Shown: piece by piece, positions 43,952 to 52,140 of the stretch
How the letters are laid out: every line of letters begins with the position of its first letter
Numbering within the stretch: position 1 is the stretch's first letter
Translations under genes and position numbers: made by a program
Assembly: GCF_019636155.1 (NCBI RefSeq)
Contig: NZ_JAHBYB010000007.1
Location: 94,805 to 158,804, forward strand
Source of the DNA: Brevundimonas sp.
Lineage (GTDB): Bacteria; Pseudomonadota; Alphaproteobacteria; Caulobacterales; Caulobacteraceae
Direction of reading: 5' to 3'
Length of the DNA stretch: 64,000 bases
The notes under the pieces: model-generated
What the model was told of the DNA's origin: nothing
The model's input: only the letters and a program-made list of their open reading frames with translations
The model's database searches: none

Positions 43952-45242
43952 GGCCGTCGAAATCCCCTCGGTCGCCGGACCGGCGACCCGCGATCGCCTG
44001 GCCGCCGGGCTGAAGCGCCGGCATGCGCGCGAGACGCGCTTCCGCTGGTACGGCCGGCTGGCGATCCTGGCGGCCCTGGTCTTCCTGGCCCTGCTGCTGG
44101 GCCGCATCGTCTCCCAGGGCTATACCGCCTTCTACAGCCACACCGTCTCGGCGCCGGTCTATCTGGACCCGGCCCGCATCGACCGCGCCTATCCGGCCGG
44201 CTCCAATTTCGAACAGATGGCGGCCGAACAGCTGCTGGCCCGCTGGAACATCCGGGACGACGCCGCGGGAACCCAGGCCCGGGCCGCCCGGTCGCTGTTC
44301 TCGGCCGAACTGAATTTCCAGATGGCCGAGATGGTGGCGCGCCAACCGGGACTGATCGGCGAGACGGCGCCCGTCACCGTTCCCTTGTCGGACGACGCGG
44401 ACCTGTATCTGAAAGGCCAGATCAGCCGGGACGTGCCCGCCGACCGTCGCCGTCTGTCGGACGCCCAACTGGACTGGCTGGACCGGCTGAAGGCCGAAGG
44501 CGCCGTCAGCGCCCGCTTCAACAGCGCCCTGTTCCTGCGCGGCGATTCCACCGAGCCGGAGCTGGCCGGGGTGCTGGGCGCGGTGGTCGGATCGGCCCTG
44601 ATGCTGCTGGTCACGGCCTTGATCGCCATTCCGCTGGGCGTCGGAGCGGCCATCTATCTTGAGGAGTTCTCGCCCCGGAACCGGATCAGCGAGCTGATCG
44701 AGATCAACATCAACAACCTGGCCGCCGTGCCGTCGATCGTCTACGGCCTGCTGGGCCTGGCGGTGTTCATCAACTGGGCACACCTGCCGCGCGCCAGTCC
44801 CCTGGTCGGGGGGCTGGTCCTGGCCCTGATGGCCCTGCCGACCCTGATCATCGCCACCCGGTCGTCGCTGAAGGCGGTGCCGCCCTCGATCCGCGAGGCC
44901 GCCCTGGCCATGGGCGCCAGCCGCACCCAGGCGGTGTTCGGCCATGTCCTGCCCCTGGCCATGCCCGGCGTCATGACCGGCGCCATCATCTCCATGGCCC
45001 ACGCCCTGGGCGAGACCGCGCCCCTGCTGCTGATCGGCATGATCAGCTTCGTGCCCGGCGTGCCGGCCGCCATCGACCAGCCGGCGGGGGCCCTGCCGTC
45101 GCTGATCTATATCTGGGAGAACGCCTCCGAGCGGGCCTTCCACGAACGCACGGCCGCCGCGATCATGGTGCTTCTGGCCTTCATGATCGTGATGAACGCG
45201 GCCGCCATCATCCTGAGGCGACGCTTCGAGCGTCGGTGGTAA
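43944..45242 (+). CDS. pstA: Phosphate ABC transporter permease PstA
   Basis: The 432-residue permease has an extra N-terminal cytoplasmic and periplasmic region (residues about 1-190, DUF3333-like) before the usual transmembrane domain, which carries [34 protein letters not shown]. The EAA-type loop is [28 protein letters not shown]. It starts within the end of pstC and ends 4 bases before pstB. It pairs with PstC in the membrane. Confidence 0.95.
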   Translation: MTEAVEIPSVAGPATRDRLAAGLKRRHARETRFRWYGRLAILAALVFLALLLGRIVSQGYTAFYSHTVSAPVYLDPARIDRAYPAGSNFEQMAAEQLLARWNIRDDAAGTQARAARSLFSAELNFQMAEMVARQPGLIGETAPVTVPLSDDADLYLKGQISRDVPADRRRLSDAQLDWLDRLKAEGAVSARFNSALFLRGDSTEPELAGVLGAVVGSALMLLVTALIAIPLGVGAAIYLEEFSPRNRISELIEININNLAAVPSIVYGLLGLAVFINWAHLPRASPLVGGLVLALMALPTLIIATRSSLKAVPPSIREAALAMGASRTQAVFGHVLPLAMPGVMTGAIISMAHALGETAPLLLIGMISFVPGVPAAIDQPAGALPSLIYIWENASERAFHERTAAAIMVLLAFMIVMNAAAIILRRRFERRW

Positions 45243-45246
45243 GCCC

Positions 45247-46074
45247 ATGAGCAACCGCATCTATCGCGCCGCCGACGGCATGGATTCCGGAACGCCCGCC
45301 GCCTCGCGCGTCGTGGCGCCGGTCAAGATCGCCGCGCGCGACGTCTCGGTCTTCTATGGCGACAAACAGGCCCTGTTCGACGTCAGCCTGGACATCCAGG
45401 ACAAGACGGTGACCGCCCTGATCGGTCCGTCCGGCTGCGGCAAGTCGACCTTCCTGCGGACCATGAACCGCATGAACGACACCATCGCCGACGCCCGCGT
45501 CACCGGCCGCATCGACATGGACGGCGAGGACGTCAACGACCGGGGCGTGGATCCGGTGCTGCTGCGCGCCCGGGTCGGCATGGTGTTCCAGCGGCCCAAT
45601 CCCTTCCCAAAATCGATCTGGGAAAACGTGGCCTACGGACCCAAGATCCACGGCCTGACGACGTCGAAGTCGGAACTGGACGACGTGGTCCAGAACGCCC
45701 TGAAGCGCGCCGGCCTGTGGGACGAGGTGGCCGACCGCCTGGGTCAGTCGGCCACCGGCCTGTCGGGGGGTCAGCAGCAGCGGCTGGTCATCGCCCGCGC
45801 CATCGCGGTCAACCCCGAGGTCATCCTTATGGACGAGCCCTGCTCGGCCCTGGACCCCATCGCCACGGCCCGGATCGAGGAGCTGATCGACGAACTGCGC
45901 GAGCGGTTCTGCATCGTCATCGTCACCCATTCGATGGCCCAGGCGGCACGGGTCAGTCAGCGGACGGCCTTCTTCCACATGGGCCGGCTGGTCGAGACGG
46001 GCGACACCGAAGACATCTTCACCAATCCGCGCGAGCGTCGCACGCTCGACTACATCACCGGACGGTTCGGATGA
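45247..46074 (+). CDS. pstB: Phosphate ABC transporter ATP-binding protein PstB
   Basis: The 275-residue ATPase has Walker [10 protein letters not shown], the Q-loop in [23 protein letters not shown], the signature LSGGQQQRL and Walker [17 protein letters not shown]. ThrHis in [10 protein letters not shown] is the H-loop. This is textbook PstB, with a short N-terminal extension. Its stop overlaps the phoU start (ATGA). Confidence 0.97.
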   Translation: MSNRIYRAADGMDSGTPAASRVVAPVKIAARDVSVFYGDKQALFDVSLDIQDKTVTALIGPSGCGKSTFLRTMNRMNDTIADARVTGRIDMDGEDVNDRGVDPVLLRARVGMVFQRPNPFPKSIWENVAYGPKIHGLTTSKSELDDVVQNALKRAGLWDEVADRLGQSATGLSGGQQQRLVIARAIAVNPEVILMDEPCSALDPIATARIEELIDELRERFCIVIVTHSMAQAARVSQRTAFFHMGRLVETGDTEDIFTNPRERRTLDYITGRFG

Positions 46075-46796
46075 ACCAGCACACCGTCAAGGCCTATGGC
46101 GACGAACTGAACCAGATCACGGCCGAGGTCGCCCGCATGGGCGGCCTGGCCGAGGCCCAGGTCGCCGACGCCATCGAGGCCGTCGCCCGCCGCGATGTCG
46201 CCCTGGCCCGCGCCGTGATCGAGCGCGACGCCAAGCTGGACGCCTTCCACCGCGACATCGAACGCAAGGCCATCCGCCTTATCGCCCTGCGCCAGCCGGT
46301 GGCCTCGGACCTGCGCCGCACCCTCTCGGCCATGAAACTGGCGGTCGATCTGGAACGCACCGGCGACCTGGCCAAGAACATCGCCAAGCGTGGCCTGGTC
46401 CTGGCCGAGGGCGAGCCGATGCAGGTCCTGACCCGCTCGATCGAACGGATGGGCAAGCTGGTGTCCAACCGGCTGCGCGACGTTCTGGACGCCTACACCG
46501 CCTCTGAACTGGACCGGGCCGTCGCGGTCTGGACCTCGGACGACGAGGTGGACGAACACTACAACAGCCTGTTCCGCGAGCTTCTGACCTACATGATGGG
46601 CGATCCGCGCACGATCAGCGCCTGCACCCATCTGTTGTTCATGGCCAAGAACCTGGAACGGATCGGCGACCACGCCACCAATATCGCCGAGACCATCCAC
46701 TATGAGATCACGGGCGAGGAGATGGCGGGCGACCGTCCGCGCTTCACGCCGCGTCCGGGCGACGACGCCCCCACCCCGACCTTGCCTGTCGTCTGA
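46071..46796 (+). CDS. phoU: Phosphate signalling protein PhoU
   Basis: The 241-residue protein has two PhoU three-helix-bundle repeats. Each has the E/DxxxD metal motif: [24 protein letters not shown] in the first, and [41 protein letters not shown] in the second. PhoU links PstB state to PhoR and keeps the regulon off when phosphate is plentiful. The start at 46071 overlaps the pstB stop by 4 bases. It is followed 23 bases later by phoB. Confidence 0.97.
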   Translation: MNQHTVKAYGDELNQITAEVARMGGLAEAQVADAIEAVARRDVALARAVIERDAKLDAFHRDIERKAIRLIALRQPVASDLRRTLSAMKLAVDLERTGDLAKNIAKRGLVLAEGEPMQVLTRSIERMGKLVSNRLRDVLDAYTASELDRAVAVWTSDDEVDEHYNSLFRELLTYMMGDPRTISACTHLLFMAKNLERIGDHATNIAETIHYEITGEEMAGDRPRFTPRPGDDAPTPTLPVV

Positions 46797-46819
46797 GTTA
46801 GAGCTTCGGAGAGACTGTC

Positions 46820-47512
46820 GTGCAGCCCTACATCCTGGTGATGGAAGACGAGGACGCCCTGGCCACCCTGCTTCAGTACAATCTGGAGAAGGAGGGCTAT
46901 GACGTCGCCGTCGCCGCCGACGGCGAGGAAGGCCTGGTCCAGGTCGACGAGCGGGTCCCCGACCTGGTCCTGCTGGACTGGATGCTGCCCAAGGTGTCGG
47001 GCATCGAGGTGTGCCGCCGTCTGCGTGGCCGGCCCGAGACCCGCAACATCCCGATCATCATGCTGACCGCGCGTGGTGAGGAAAGCGACCGGGTGCGCGG
47101 CCTGGACACCGGCGCCGACGACTATCTGACCAAGCCCTTTTCGATGGTCGAGCTGATCGCCCGGATGCGCGCCGTGCTGCGCCGCATCCGGCCCGGCCTG
47201 GCCGACGACCGGGTCACCCATGGCGACATCGTCATCGACCGGGTCGCCCACCGGGTCCGCCGCGCGGGTCGCGAAGTCCACCTGGGCCCGACCGAATTCC
47301 GCCTGCTGGATCACCTTATGCAGCACCCCGGCCGGGTCTTCAGCCGCGAACAGCTGCTGGACGCCGTCTGGGGCAGCGACGTCTATGTCGAGGCCCGCAC
47401 CGTCGACGTCCACGTCGGCCGCCTGCGCAAGGCGCTGAACGTGGAAGGCACGGTCAATCCGATCCGCACCGTCCGCTCGGCCGGCTATTCGCTGGACCTG
47501 GACGGGCGCTGA
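46820..47512 (+). CDS. phoB: Phosphate regulon response regulator PhoB
   Basis: The 230-residue OmpR-family regulator has a receiver domain with acidic residues MEDED, phospho-acceptor Asp53 in LVLLDWMLPK, the TAR of LTARGEE and Lys in YLTKPFS. The winged-helix DNA-binding domain follows (HLGPTEFRLLDHLMQHPGRVFSREQLLDAVWG, VDVHVGRLRKAL). It starts with GTG. When phosphorylated by PhoR it activates Pho-box promoters such as the one before pstC. It is convergent with hslO. Confidence 0.96.
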   Translation: MQPYILVMEDEDALATLLQYNLEKEGYDVAVAADGEEGLVQVDERVPDLVLLDWMLPKVSGIEVCRRLRGRPETRNIPIIMLTARGEESDRVRGLDTGADDYLTKPFSMVELIARMRAVLRRIRPGLADDRVTHGDIVIDRVAHRVRRAGREVHLGPTEFRLLDHLMQHPGRVFSREQLLDAVWGSDVYVEARTVDVHVGRLRKALNVEGTVNPIRTVRSAGYSLDLDGR

Positions 47513-47517
47513 AGCGT

Positions 47518-48429
47518 TCAGGCCGCGGGTTCGACCTCGGTCGGCTCCAGCTCATAGGTCTTGGAGCAGTATTCGCAGGTCACCCGGATCTTGCCGTCGT
47601 CCTCGACCATCTCGGCCCGATCCTCAGCCGGGAAGGCCTTCAGGGTCGAGACGATGCGCTCGGGCGAACAGCGGCATTCGGCCCGCAGAACGCGGGCGTC
47701 CTCCAGCCGCACCCCGTCCTCGTGGAACAGACGGAACAGCAGGGTTTCGGGCGATATGGTCGGGTCGACGATCTCGTCGTCGGCCAGGGTCTGGAACAGG
47801 GCGCGGCTGCGCTCCCACGCCTCGACCGTCTCGCCGCGCGCGTCGTCGGCGGCGATGACCTGGATCATGGCCCCGCCTGCGCGCCAGCTTTCGCCCTCGG
47901 CGGTGGCGATGCGGCCGACCGCCAGGCGCACCTTGGTCGGGACCTGTTCCGACTGTTCGAAATAGTGTTCGGCGCACAGGCTCAAGCTGTCGCCCTCGAT
48001 CGGGGTGACCCCCTGGGTCCGCTCGAAATCGGCGCCGCGGTCCAGGGTCATGATGAAGACCCCCTTGCCCAACAGGGCCTGGGCCCCCGGCCGCGCTGGG
48101 CCGCTCGCGACGGCGGCGACCTCGTCCGCATCATATCGGCAGAAGCCGCGCAGGGCGCCTGAGGTGTCGTAGTCCGCCACCACATAGCGCACCGGCCCGT
48201 CTCCCTGGGCCTGGACGATCAGCCGGCCCTCGAACTTCAGGCTGGACCCGATCAGGGCCGCCAGGGCGCAGGCCTCGCCCAGCAGGCCGGCGACCGGGTC
48301 GGGATAGGCATGGGCCGACAGGATTTCGTCCACCGCCGCGCCCAGCCGGACCAGTCGCCCGCGCACGGGCCAGCCTTCGATCTGGAAGGCGGCGGCCAGG
48401 TCGTCGACGGGCGCGGGAGATTGGGTCAC
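47518..48429 (-). CDS. hslO: Redox-regulated chaperone Hsp33
   Basis: Hsp33 is a cytoplasmic holdase switched on by oxidative unfolding of its zinc site. The 303-residue protein has the N-terminal domain (DDLAAAFQIEGWPVRGRLVRLG, GEACALAALIGSSLKFEGRLIVQAQGDGPV) and the C-terminal zinc centre with all four Cys: ECRCSPERI and VTCEYCSKTYEL (CXC plus CXXC). The start is the GTG at 48429, with GGAG 7 bases upstream. The longer frame upstream runs through a palindromic element and is not coding. It is convergent with phoB. Confidence 0.94.
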   Translation of the reverse strand: MTQSPAPVDDLAAAFQIEGWPVRGRLVRLGAAVDEILSAHAYPDPVAGLLGEACALAALIGSSLKFEGRLIVQAQGDGPVRYVVADYDTSGALRGFCRYDADEVAAVASGPARPGAQALLGKGVFIMTLDRGADFERTQGVTPIEGDSLSLCAEHYFEQSEQVPTKVRLAVGRIATAEGESWRAGGAMIQVIAADDARGETVEAWERSRALFQTLADDEIVDPTISPETLLFRLFHEDGVRLEDARVLRAECRCSPERIVSTLKAFPAEDRAEMVEDDGKIRVTCEYCSKTYELEPTEVEPAA

Positions 48430-48462
48430 GAAGGCTCCGATGGCGGGGAAAATGGGAAGCGG

Positions 48463-48585
48463 CCTAGACCATTTTCGGTTCAGTCGGAATCGACTGAACC
48501 CAGAACAATGGTCCAGTTTCTGCTGGAGCGAATATCTGGGTTTAGTTGGACCTGCGTCCAACTAAACCGATTTCGTTCTAGATAG
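48463..48585. repeat. Two-hairpin palindromic element upstream of hslO
   Basis: Hairpin 1 (48477-48500) is GGTTCAGTCG/CGACTGAACC with a 4-base loop. Hairpin 2 (48539-48568) is GGTTTAGTTGGAC/GTCCAACTAAACC, also with a 4-base loop. The flanks are inverted (CTAGA ... TCGGTT on the left; the right end reads CTAGA ... TCGGTT on the other strand). This is the layout of a paired REP/BIME-type repeat. It fills most of the 267-base divergent gap between hslO and the SDR gene. Confidence 0.85.
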
Positions 48586-48696
48586 GCGCCCGGCCCGTCC
48601 GTGATAAGGGGCAGGGGCAGGGCATGCAAAGCGACGCCGGAACCGGCCCGCCGATCACCCCGTTCCGATCGCAGCAGGAGGCCGCAGAGGCACGAC

Positions 48697-50103
48697 ATGA
48701 CCAAGCCGCGACTGAAGCCCCTGGACCAGCAGGCCATCGTCATCACGGGCGCCACCTCGGGCATCGGCCTGGCCACGGCGCGGCGGGCCGCGCGGGCGGG
48801 GGCCTGCGTCTTCCTGATCGCGCGGGGCGAACAGGACCTGAAGCGCCTGACCGAGGAACTCCAGGCCGAGGGCGCGCGCGCCGCCTACGCCGTGGCCGAT
48901 GTCGCCGACCATGACGCCCTGGCCGAGGCGGCCGAGAAATGCATCCGGCTGTTCGGAGGCTTCGACACCTGGGTCAACAACGCCGGGGTGTCGATCTACG
49001 GCCCCATCCGCGACACCACGCTGGAGGACCAGAGGCGGCTGTTCGAGACCAACTACTGGGGCGTGGTCAACGGCTCCCTGGTGGCGGCCGCGCATCTGCG
49101 CGACCGGTCCGGCGGCGGGGCCATCGTCAATGTGGCCTCGATCCTGGCCGATGCGCCGATCCCGGTTCAGGGGGTCTATTCGGCGTCGAAACATGCGGTG
49201 AAGGGCTTCACCAACGCCCTGAGGATGGAGCTGATCCGCGAACAGGCGCCGGTGGCCCTCAGCCTGGTCAAGCCGGGCGCCGTGGACACCCCCTACAACC
49301 GCCACGCCCGCAACCTGACCGGCCAGGCGGTGCACAACCCCCAGCCGGTCTATGCGACCCATGTCGTGGCCGACACCATCCTGTATTGCGCCAGCCATCC
49401 GATCCGCGAGATCACCGTGGGCGGCGGCGGGCGGCTGGCGGCCAGTTTCTACGCCGCCCTGCCGGGTCTGGCGGAACCTCTTTTCGCCCGGTTCGCTCCT
49501 TCGCTGATGCGGGATCGTCATTCCGCCTACCAGCCGTTCGACGACGGGCTCTACGACCCGACCGAGGACGGCCTCGACGAAGAGGTTCACTATCCCATGG
49601 TCCGACAGTTCAGCGTCCTGGCCGAGGCCCGCAAACACCCCGGCGTGACCGGCGGCGCCCTGGCGCTGGTGGCCCTGGCGGCCATCGCCGCCGTCCTGCT
49701 GAATCAGCGCAGCGGCCCGACGCGGTTCGAGCGCATCCGCGGCCGGTTCGACCCGCGCGGCTGGATCGACACGGACGATCTGCGCGACCGTTTCGGCGGC
49801 CTGGCCGACAGCGTCCGCCAGGGCTTGAGCGAGGCGGGGGAGCGCGCGTCCGATTTCGGCGAGGAGGCGCGTGACCGCTCCGACCGCTGGTGGCGCGATA
49901 CGCGAAAATCCTCGCGCAAGGCCATGAAAAAGCACGGCAAGACGGCGCGGCGATACGCACGGGAGGCTGGCGACTACGCCCGCGATCACGCCAGGGAGGG
50001 CGGCGCCCTTCTGGCCCTGGCGACCATAGCGGCGGCGGTGGGCGCGGCGGCCCTGGACGCCAAACGGCCGGACAGCCGGCTTCGGGGCCTGATCCGTCAA
50101 TGA
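48697..50103 (+). CDS. SDR family oxidoreductase with membrane and Arg/Lys-rich tail
   Basis: The 468-residue protein has an N-terminal classical SDR (residues 10-280): NAD(P)-binding TGATSGIG, NNAGVSIYG, and the catalytic Tyr-X3-Lys in YSASKHAVKG. Unlike usual SDRs it continues with a membrane segment (about 318-336, GALALVALAAIAAVLL), a charged helical stretch and a second hydrophobic segment (about 435-452). The C-terminal tail after 336 is rich in Arg, Asp and Ala. An AGGAGG-type site lies about 16 bases upstream of the ATG at 48697. Its substrate is unknown; it is probably membrane-associated. Confidence 0.86.
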   Translation: MTKPRLKPLDQQAIVITGATSGIGLATARRAARAGACVFLIARGEQDLKRLTEELQAEGARAAYAVADVADHDALAEAAEKCIRLFGGFDTWVNNAGVSIYGPIRDTTLEDQRRLFETNYWGVVNGSLVAAAHLRDRSGGGAIVNVASILADAPIPVQGVYSASKHAVKGFTNALRMELIREQAPVALSLVKPGAVDTPYNRHARNLTGQAVHNPQPVYATHVVADTILYCASHPIREITVGGGGRLAASFYAALPGLAEPLFARFAPSLMRDRHSAYQPFDDGLYDPTEDGLDEEVHYPMVRQFSVLAEARKHPGVTGGALALVALAAIAAVLLNQRSGPTRFERIRGRFDPRGWIDTDDLRDRFGGLADSVRQGLSEAGERASDFGEEARDRSDRWWRDTRKSSRKAMKKHGKTARRYAREAGDYARDHAREGGALLALATIAAAVGAAALDAKRPDSRLRGLIRQ

Positions 50104-50157
50104 TTGATCGCCGTTAAGGCGGTTGCTGCGACTGCGAAGGCGGGGCAGGCTGGTCGC

Positions 50158-52050
50158 ATGACCGCCCGCCCCGTTTTCGTGTTCGACTTCGATTCCACCC
50201 TGGTGCGGATCGAGACCCTGGAGGCTTTGGCCGACCTGGCCCTGGCGGGCGTCGCCGACGCCCCGGCCGTCCGCGACCAGATCGGCCGCCTGACCGACGC
50301 GGCCATGGCGGGGGACATCGACTTCGGCGCCGCCCTGCGTTCTCGGCTGGCTCTGCTGCCCCTGACCCGCGCCCATGTCGACGCCCTGGCCGACCGCATC
50401 CTGGACGAGGGGACGCCCTCGGTGCGGCGCAACCGGCAATGGTTCCTGGATAACGCCGACCGGGTGGTCATCGTCTCGGGCGGCTTCCGCGAGATCATCG
50501 CCCCCATCGCAGAACGTCTGGGCGTCGCGGCCGAGCGGGTGCTGTGCAACGACCTGCGCTACGACGCCGAAGGGCGAGTGACGGGCGTGGACGAGGCCAA
50601 TCCCCTGTCGCAGGCGGGGGGCAAGGCCGTGGCGATCCGCGCGTTGAACCTGACCGCCCCGGTCATCATGGTCGGCGACGGCTGGACCGACGCCGAGGTC
50701 AAGCAGGCAGGGGCCGCCGACCGCTTCTACGCCTTCACCGAGATCGCCCGTCGGGCGCCGGTCATGGCCGCCGCCGACGCCGTGGCCGCCTCCATGGACG
50801 AACTGCTGCATGCGGAGGGCGAGCGCGGCCGTTTCTCCTATCCGCCCAGCCGCATCCGCATCCTGCTGCTGGAAAATGTCCATCCCGCCGCCGTGGAACG
50901 GCTGGAAGACGCCGGCTACACCGTCGAGACCGAGGCCGGGGCCCTGGACGAGGCGGCCCTGATCGAGCGGCTGAAGGGGGTCCATGTGCTGGGCGTCCGC
51001 TCAAAGACCCAGGTGACGGCGCGCGCCCTGGCGTCGGCCGACCGCCTGCTGGCCGTCGGCGCCTTCTGCATAGGGGTCAACCAGATCGACCTGGCGGCGG
51101 CGGCCGCGCGCGGGGTGGCTGTGTTCAACGCCCCCTATTCCAACACCCGTTCGGTGGTCGAACTGGCGGTCGGACTGACCATCGCCCTGATGCGCGACGT
51201 GGCGGACAAGTCGGCGGCCATGCATGGCGGCGTCTGGAACAAGTCGGCGGCCGGATCGCGCGAACTGCGCGGCAAGACCCTGGGCCTGGTCGGCTACGGC
51301 GCCATCGGCTCCCAGCTGTCGGTCCTGGCCGAGGGGCTGGGGATGCGGGTCGTCTTCCACGACCTGACCGAGCGGCTGGCCCTGGGCAATGCGCGCCGGG
51401 CGCGGTCGCTGAACGCCCTGCTGGCCGAAAGCGACGTGGTCAGCCTGCATGTCGACGGGCGCGGCGAGAACACGGCCCTGATCGGGGCGGCGCAGCTGGC
51501 CATGATGAAGCCCGGCGCCCTGCTGCTGAACCTGTCGCGCGGGCATGTGGTGGACGTGGACGCCCTCGCCGCCGCCATCGACGCGGGCCGCCTGGGCGGG
51601 GCGGCGGTCGATGTCTTCCCCGAGGAGCCGCGCACCAACGCCGACCCGTTCGACAGCCCCCTGCGCGGCCGCCGCAATGTCATCCTGACGCCGCACATCG
51701 GCGGCTCGACCGAAGAGGCCCAGGAGGCCATCGCCGAGTTCGCGGCCGACCGGCTGCTGGCCTATCTGAACCGGGGCGACACCACCTTCTGCGTCAACCT
51801 GCCGAACGTGCAGCTGGCCGAGGTGACGGGCGGTCACCGCATCCTGCACATCCACCGGAATCAGCCGGGCGTTCTGGCCGAACTGAACCAGACGCTCAGC
51901 GCCGCCGGGCTGAATATCCTGGGCCAGCATCTGAAGACGGATGAACGCACCGGCTATGTCATCACCGATGTGGACCGCGACTATGATCCGCAGGCCCTGA
52001 CGGCCCTGAAGACTGTGGCGGGGACGCTTCGGTTCCGCCTGCTGCATTGA
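50158..52050 (+). CDS. Fused phosphoserine phosphatase - 3-phosphoglycerate dehydrogenase
   Basis: One 630-residue frame joins two serine-pathway enzymes. Residues 1-215 are a HAD phosphatase of SerB type: DFDSTL (Asp10, Asp12), VIVSGGFREII, and MVGDGWTDAEV. Residues about 226-540 are SerA: VGYGAIGSQLSVLAEGLGM (NAD binding), NLSRGHVVDV (Arg), VDVFPEEP (Glu) and LTPHIGGSTEEAQ (His). Residues about 557-630 form an ACT domain (HIHRNQPGVLAEL). The first and last steps from 3-phosphoglycerate to serine thus share a polypeptide; SerC must be elsewhere. The start at 50158 is the first ATG that leaves the HAD fold complete. A hairpin follows at 52071. Confidence 0.9.
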   Translation: MTARPVFVFDFDSTLVRIETLEALADLALAGVADAPAVRDQIGRLTDAAMAGDIDFGAALRSRLALLPLTRAHVDALADRILDEGTPSVRRNRQWFLDNADRVVIVSGGFREIIAPIAERLGVAAERVLCNDLRYDAEGRVTGVDEANPLSQAGGKAVAIRALNLTAPVIMVGDGWTDAEVKQAGAADRFYAFTEIARRAPVMAAADAVAASMDELLHAEGERGRFSYPPSRIRILLLENVHPAAVERLEDAGYTVETEAGALDEAALIERLKGVHVLGVRSKTQVTARALASADRLLAVGAFCIGVNQIDLAAAAARGVAVFNAPYSNTRSVVELAVGLTIALMRDVADKSAAMHGGVWNKSAAGSRELRGKTLGLVGYGAIGSQLSVLAEGLGMRVVFHDLTERLALGNARRARSLNALLAESDVVSLHVDGRGENTALIGAAQLAMMKPGALLLNLSRGHVVDVDALAAAIDAGRLGGAAVDVFPEEPRTNADPFDSPLRGRRNVILTPHIGGSTEEAQEAIAEFAADRLLAYLNRGDTTFCVNLPNVQLAEVTGGHRILHIHRNQPGVLAELNQTLSAAGLNILGQHLKTDERTGYVITDVDRDYDPQALTALKTVAGTLRFRLLH

Positions 52051-52070
52051 AAGGTGACGCAGCGGCATCT

Positions 52071-52093
52071 TGCGCCGGGCGAAAACCGGCGCA
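52071..52093 (+). terminator. Hairpin after the serB-serA fusion (weak terminator)
   Basis: TGCGCCGG/CCGGCGCA is a perfect 8-base stem with a 7-base loop, 20 bases after the stop. No uridine run follows, so termination here is uncertain; it may instead belong to the leader of the next gene. Confidence 0.4.
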
Positions 52094-52140
52094 CAGTGGA
52101 CCTCAATGACCGCAAATCGTCGGTCTTCGGAGGAAACACC

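Noticed and set aside
48429-48561. Longer Hsp33 with 44 extra N-terminal residues
   Set aside because: The extra part is translated hairpin repeat; the GTG with a ribosome binding site gives the normal family start.
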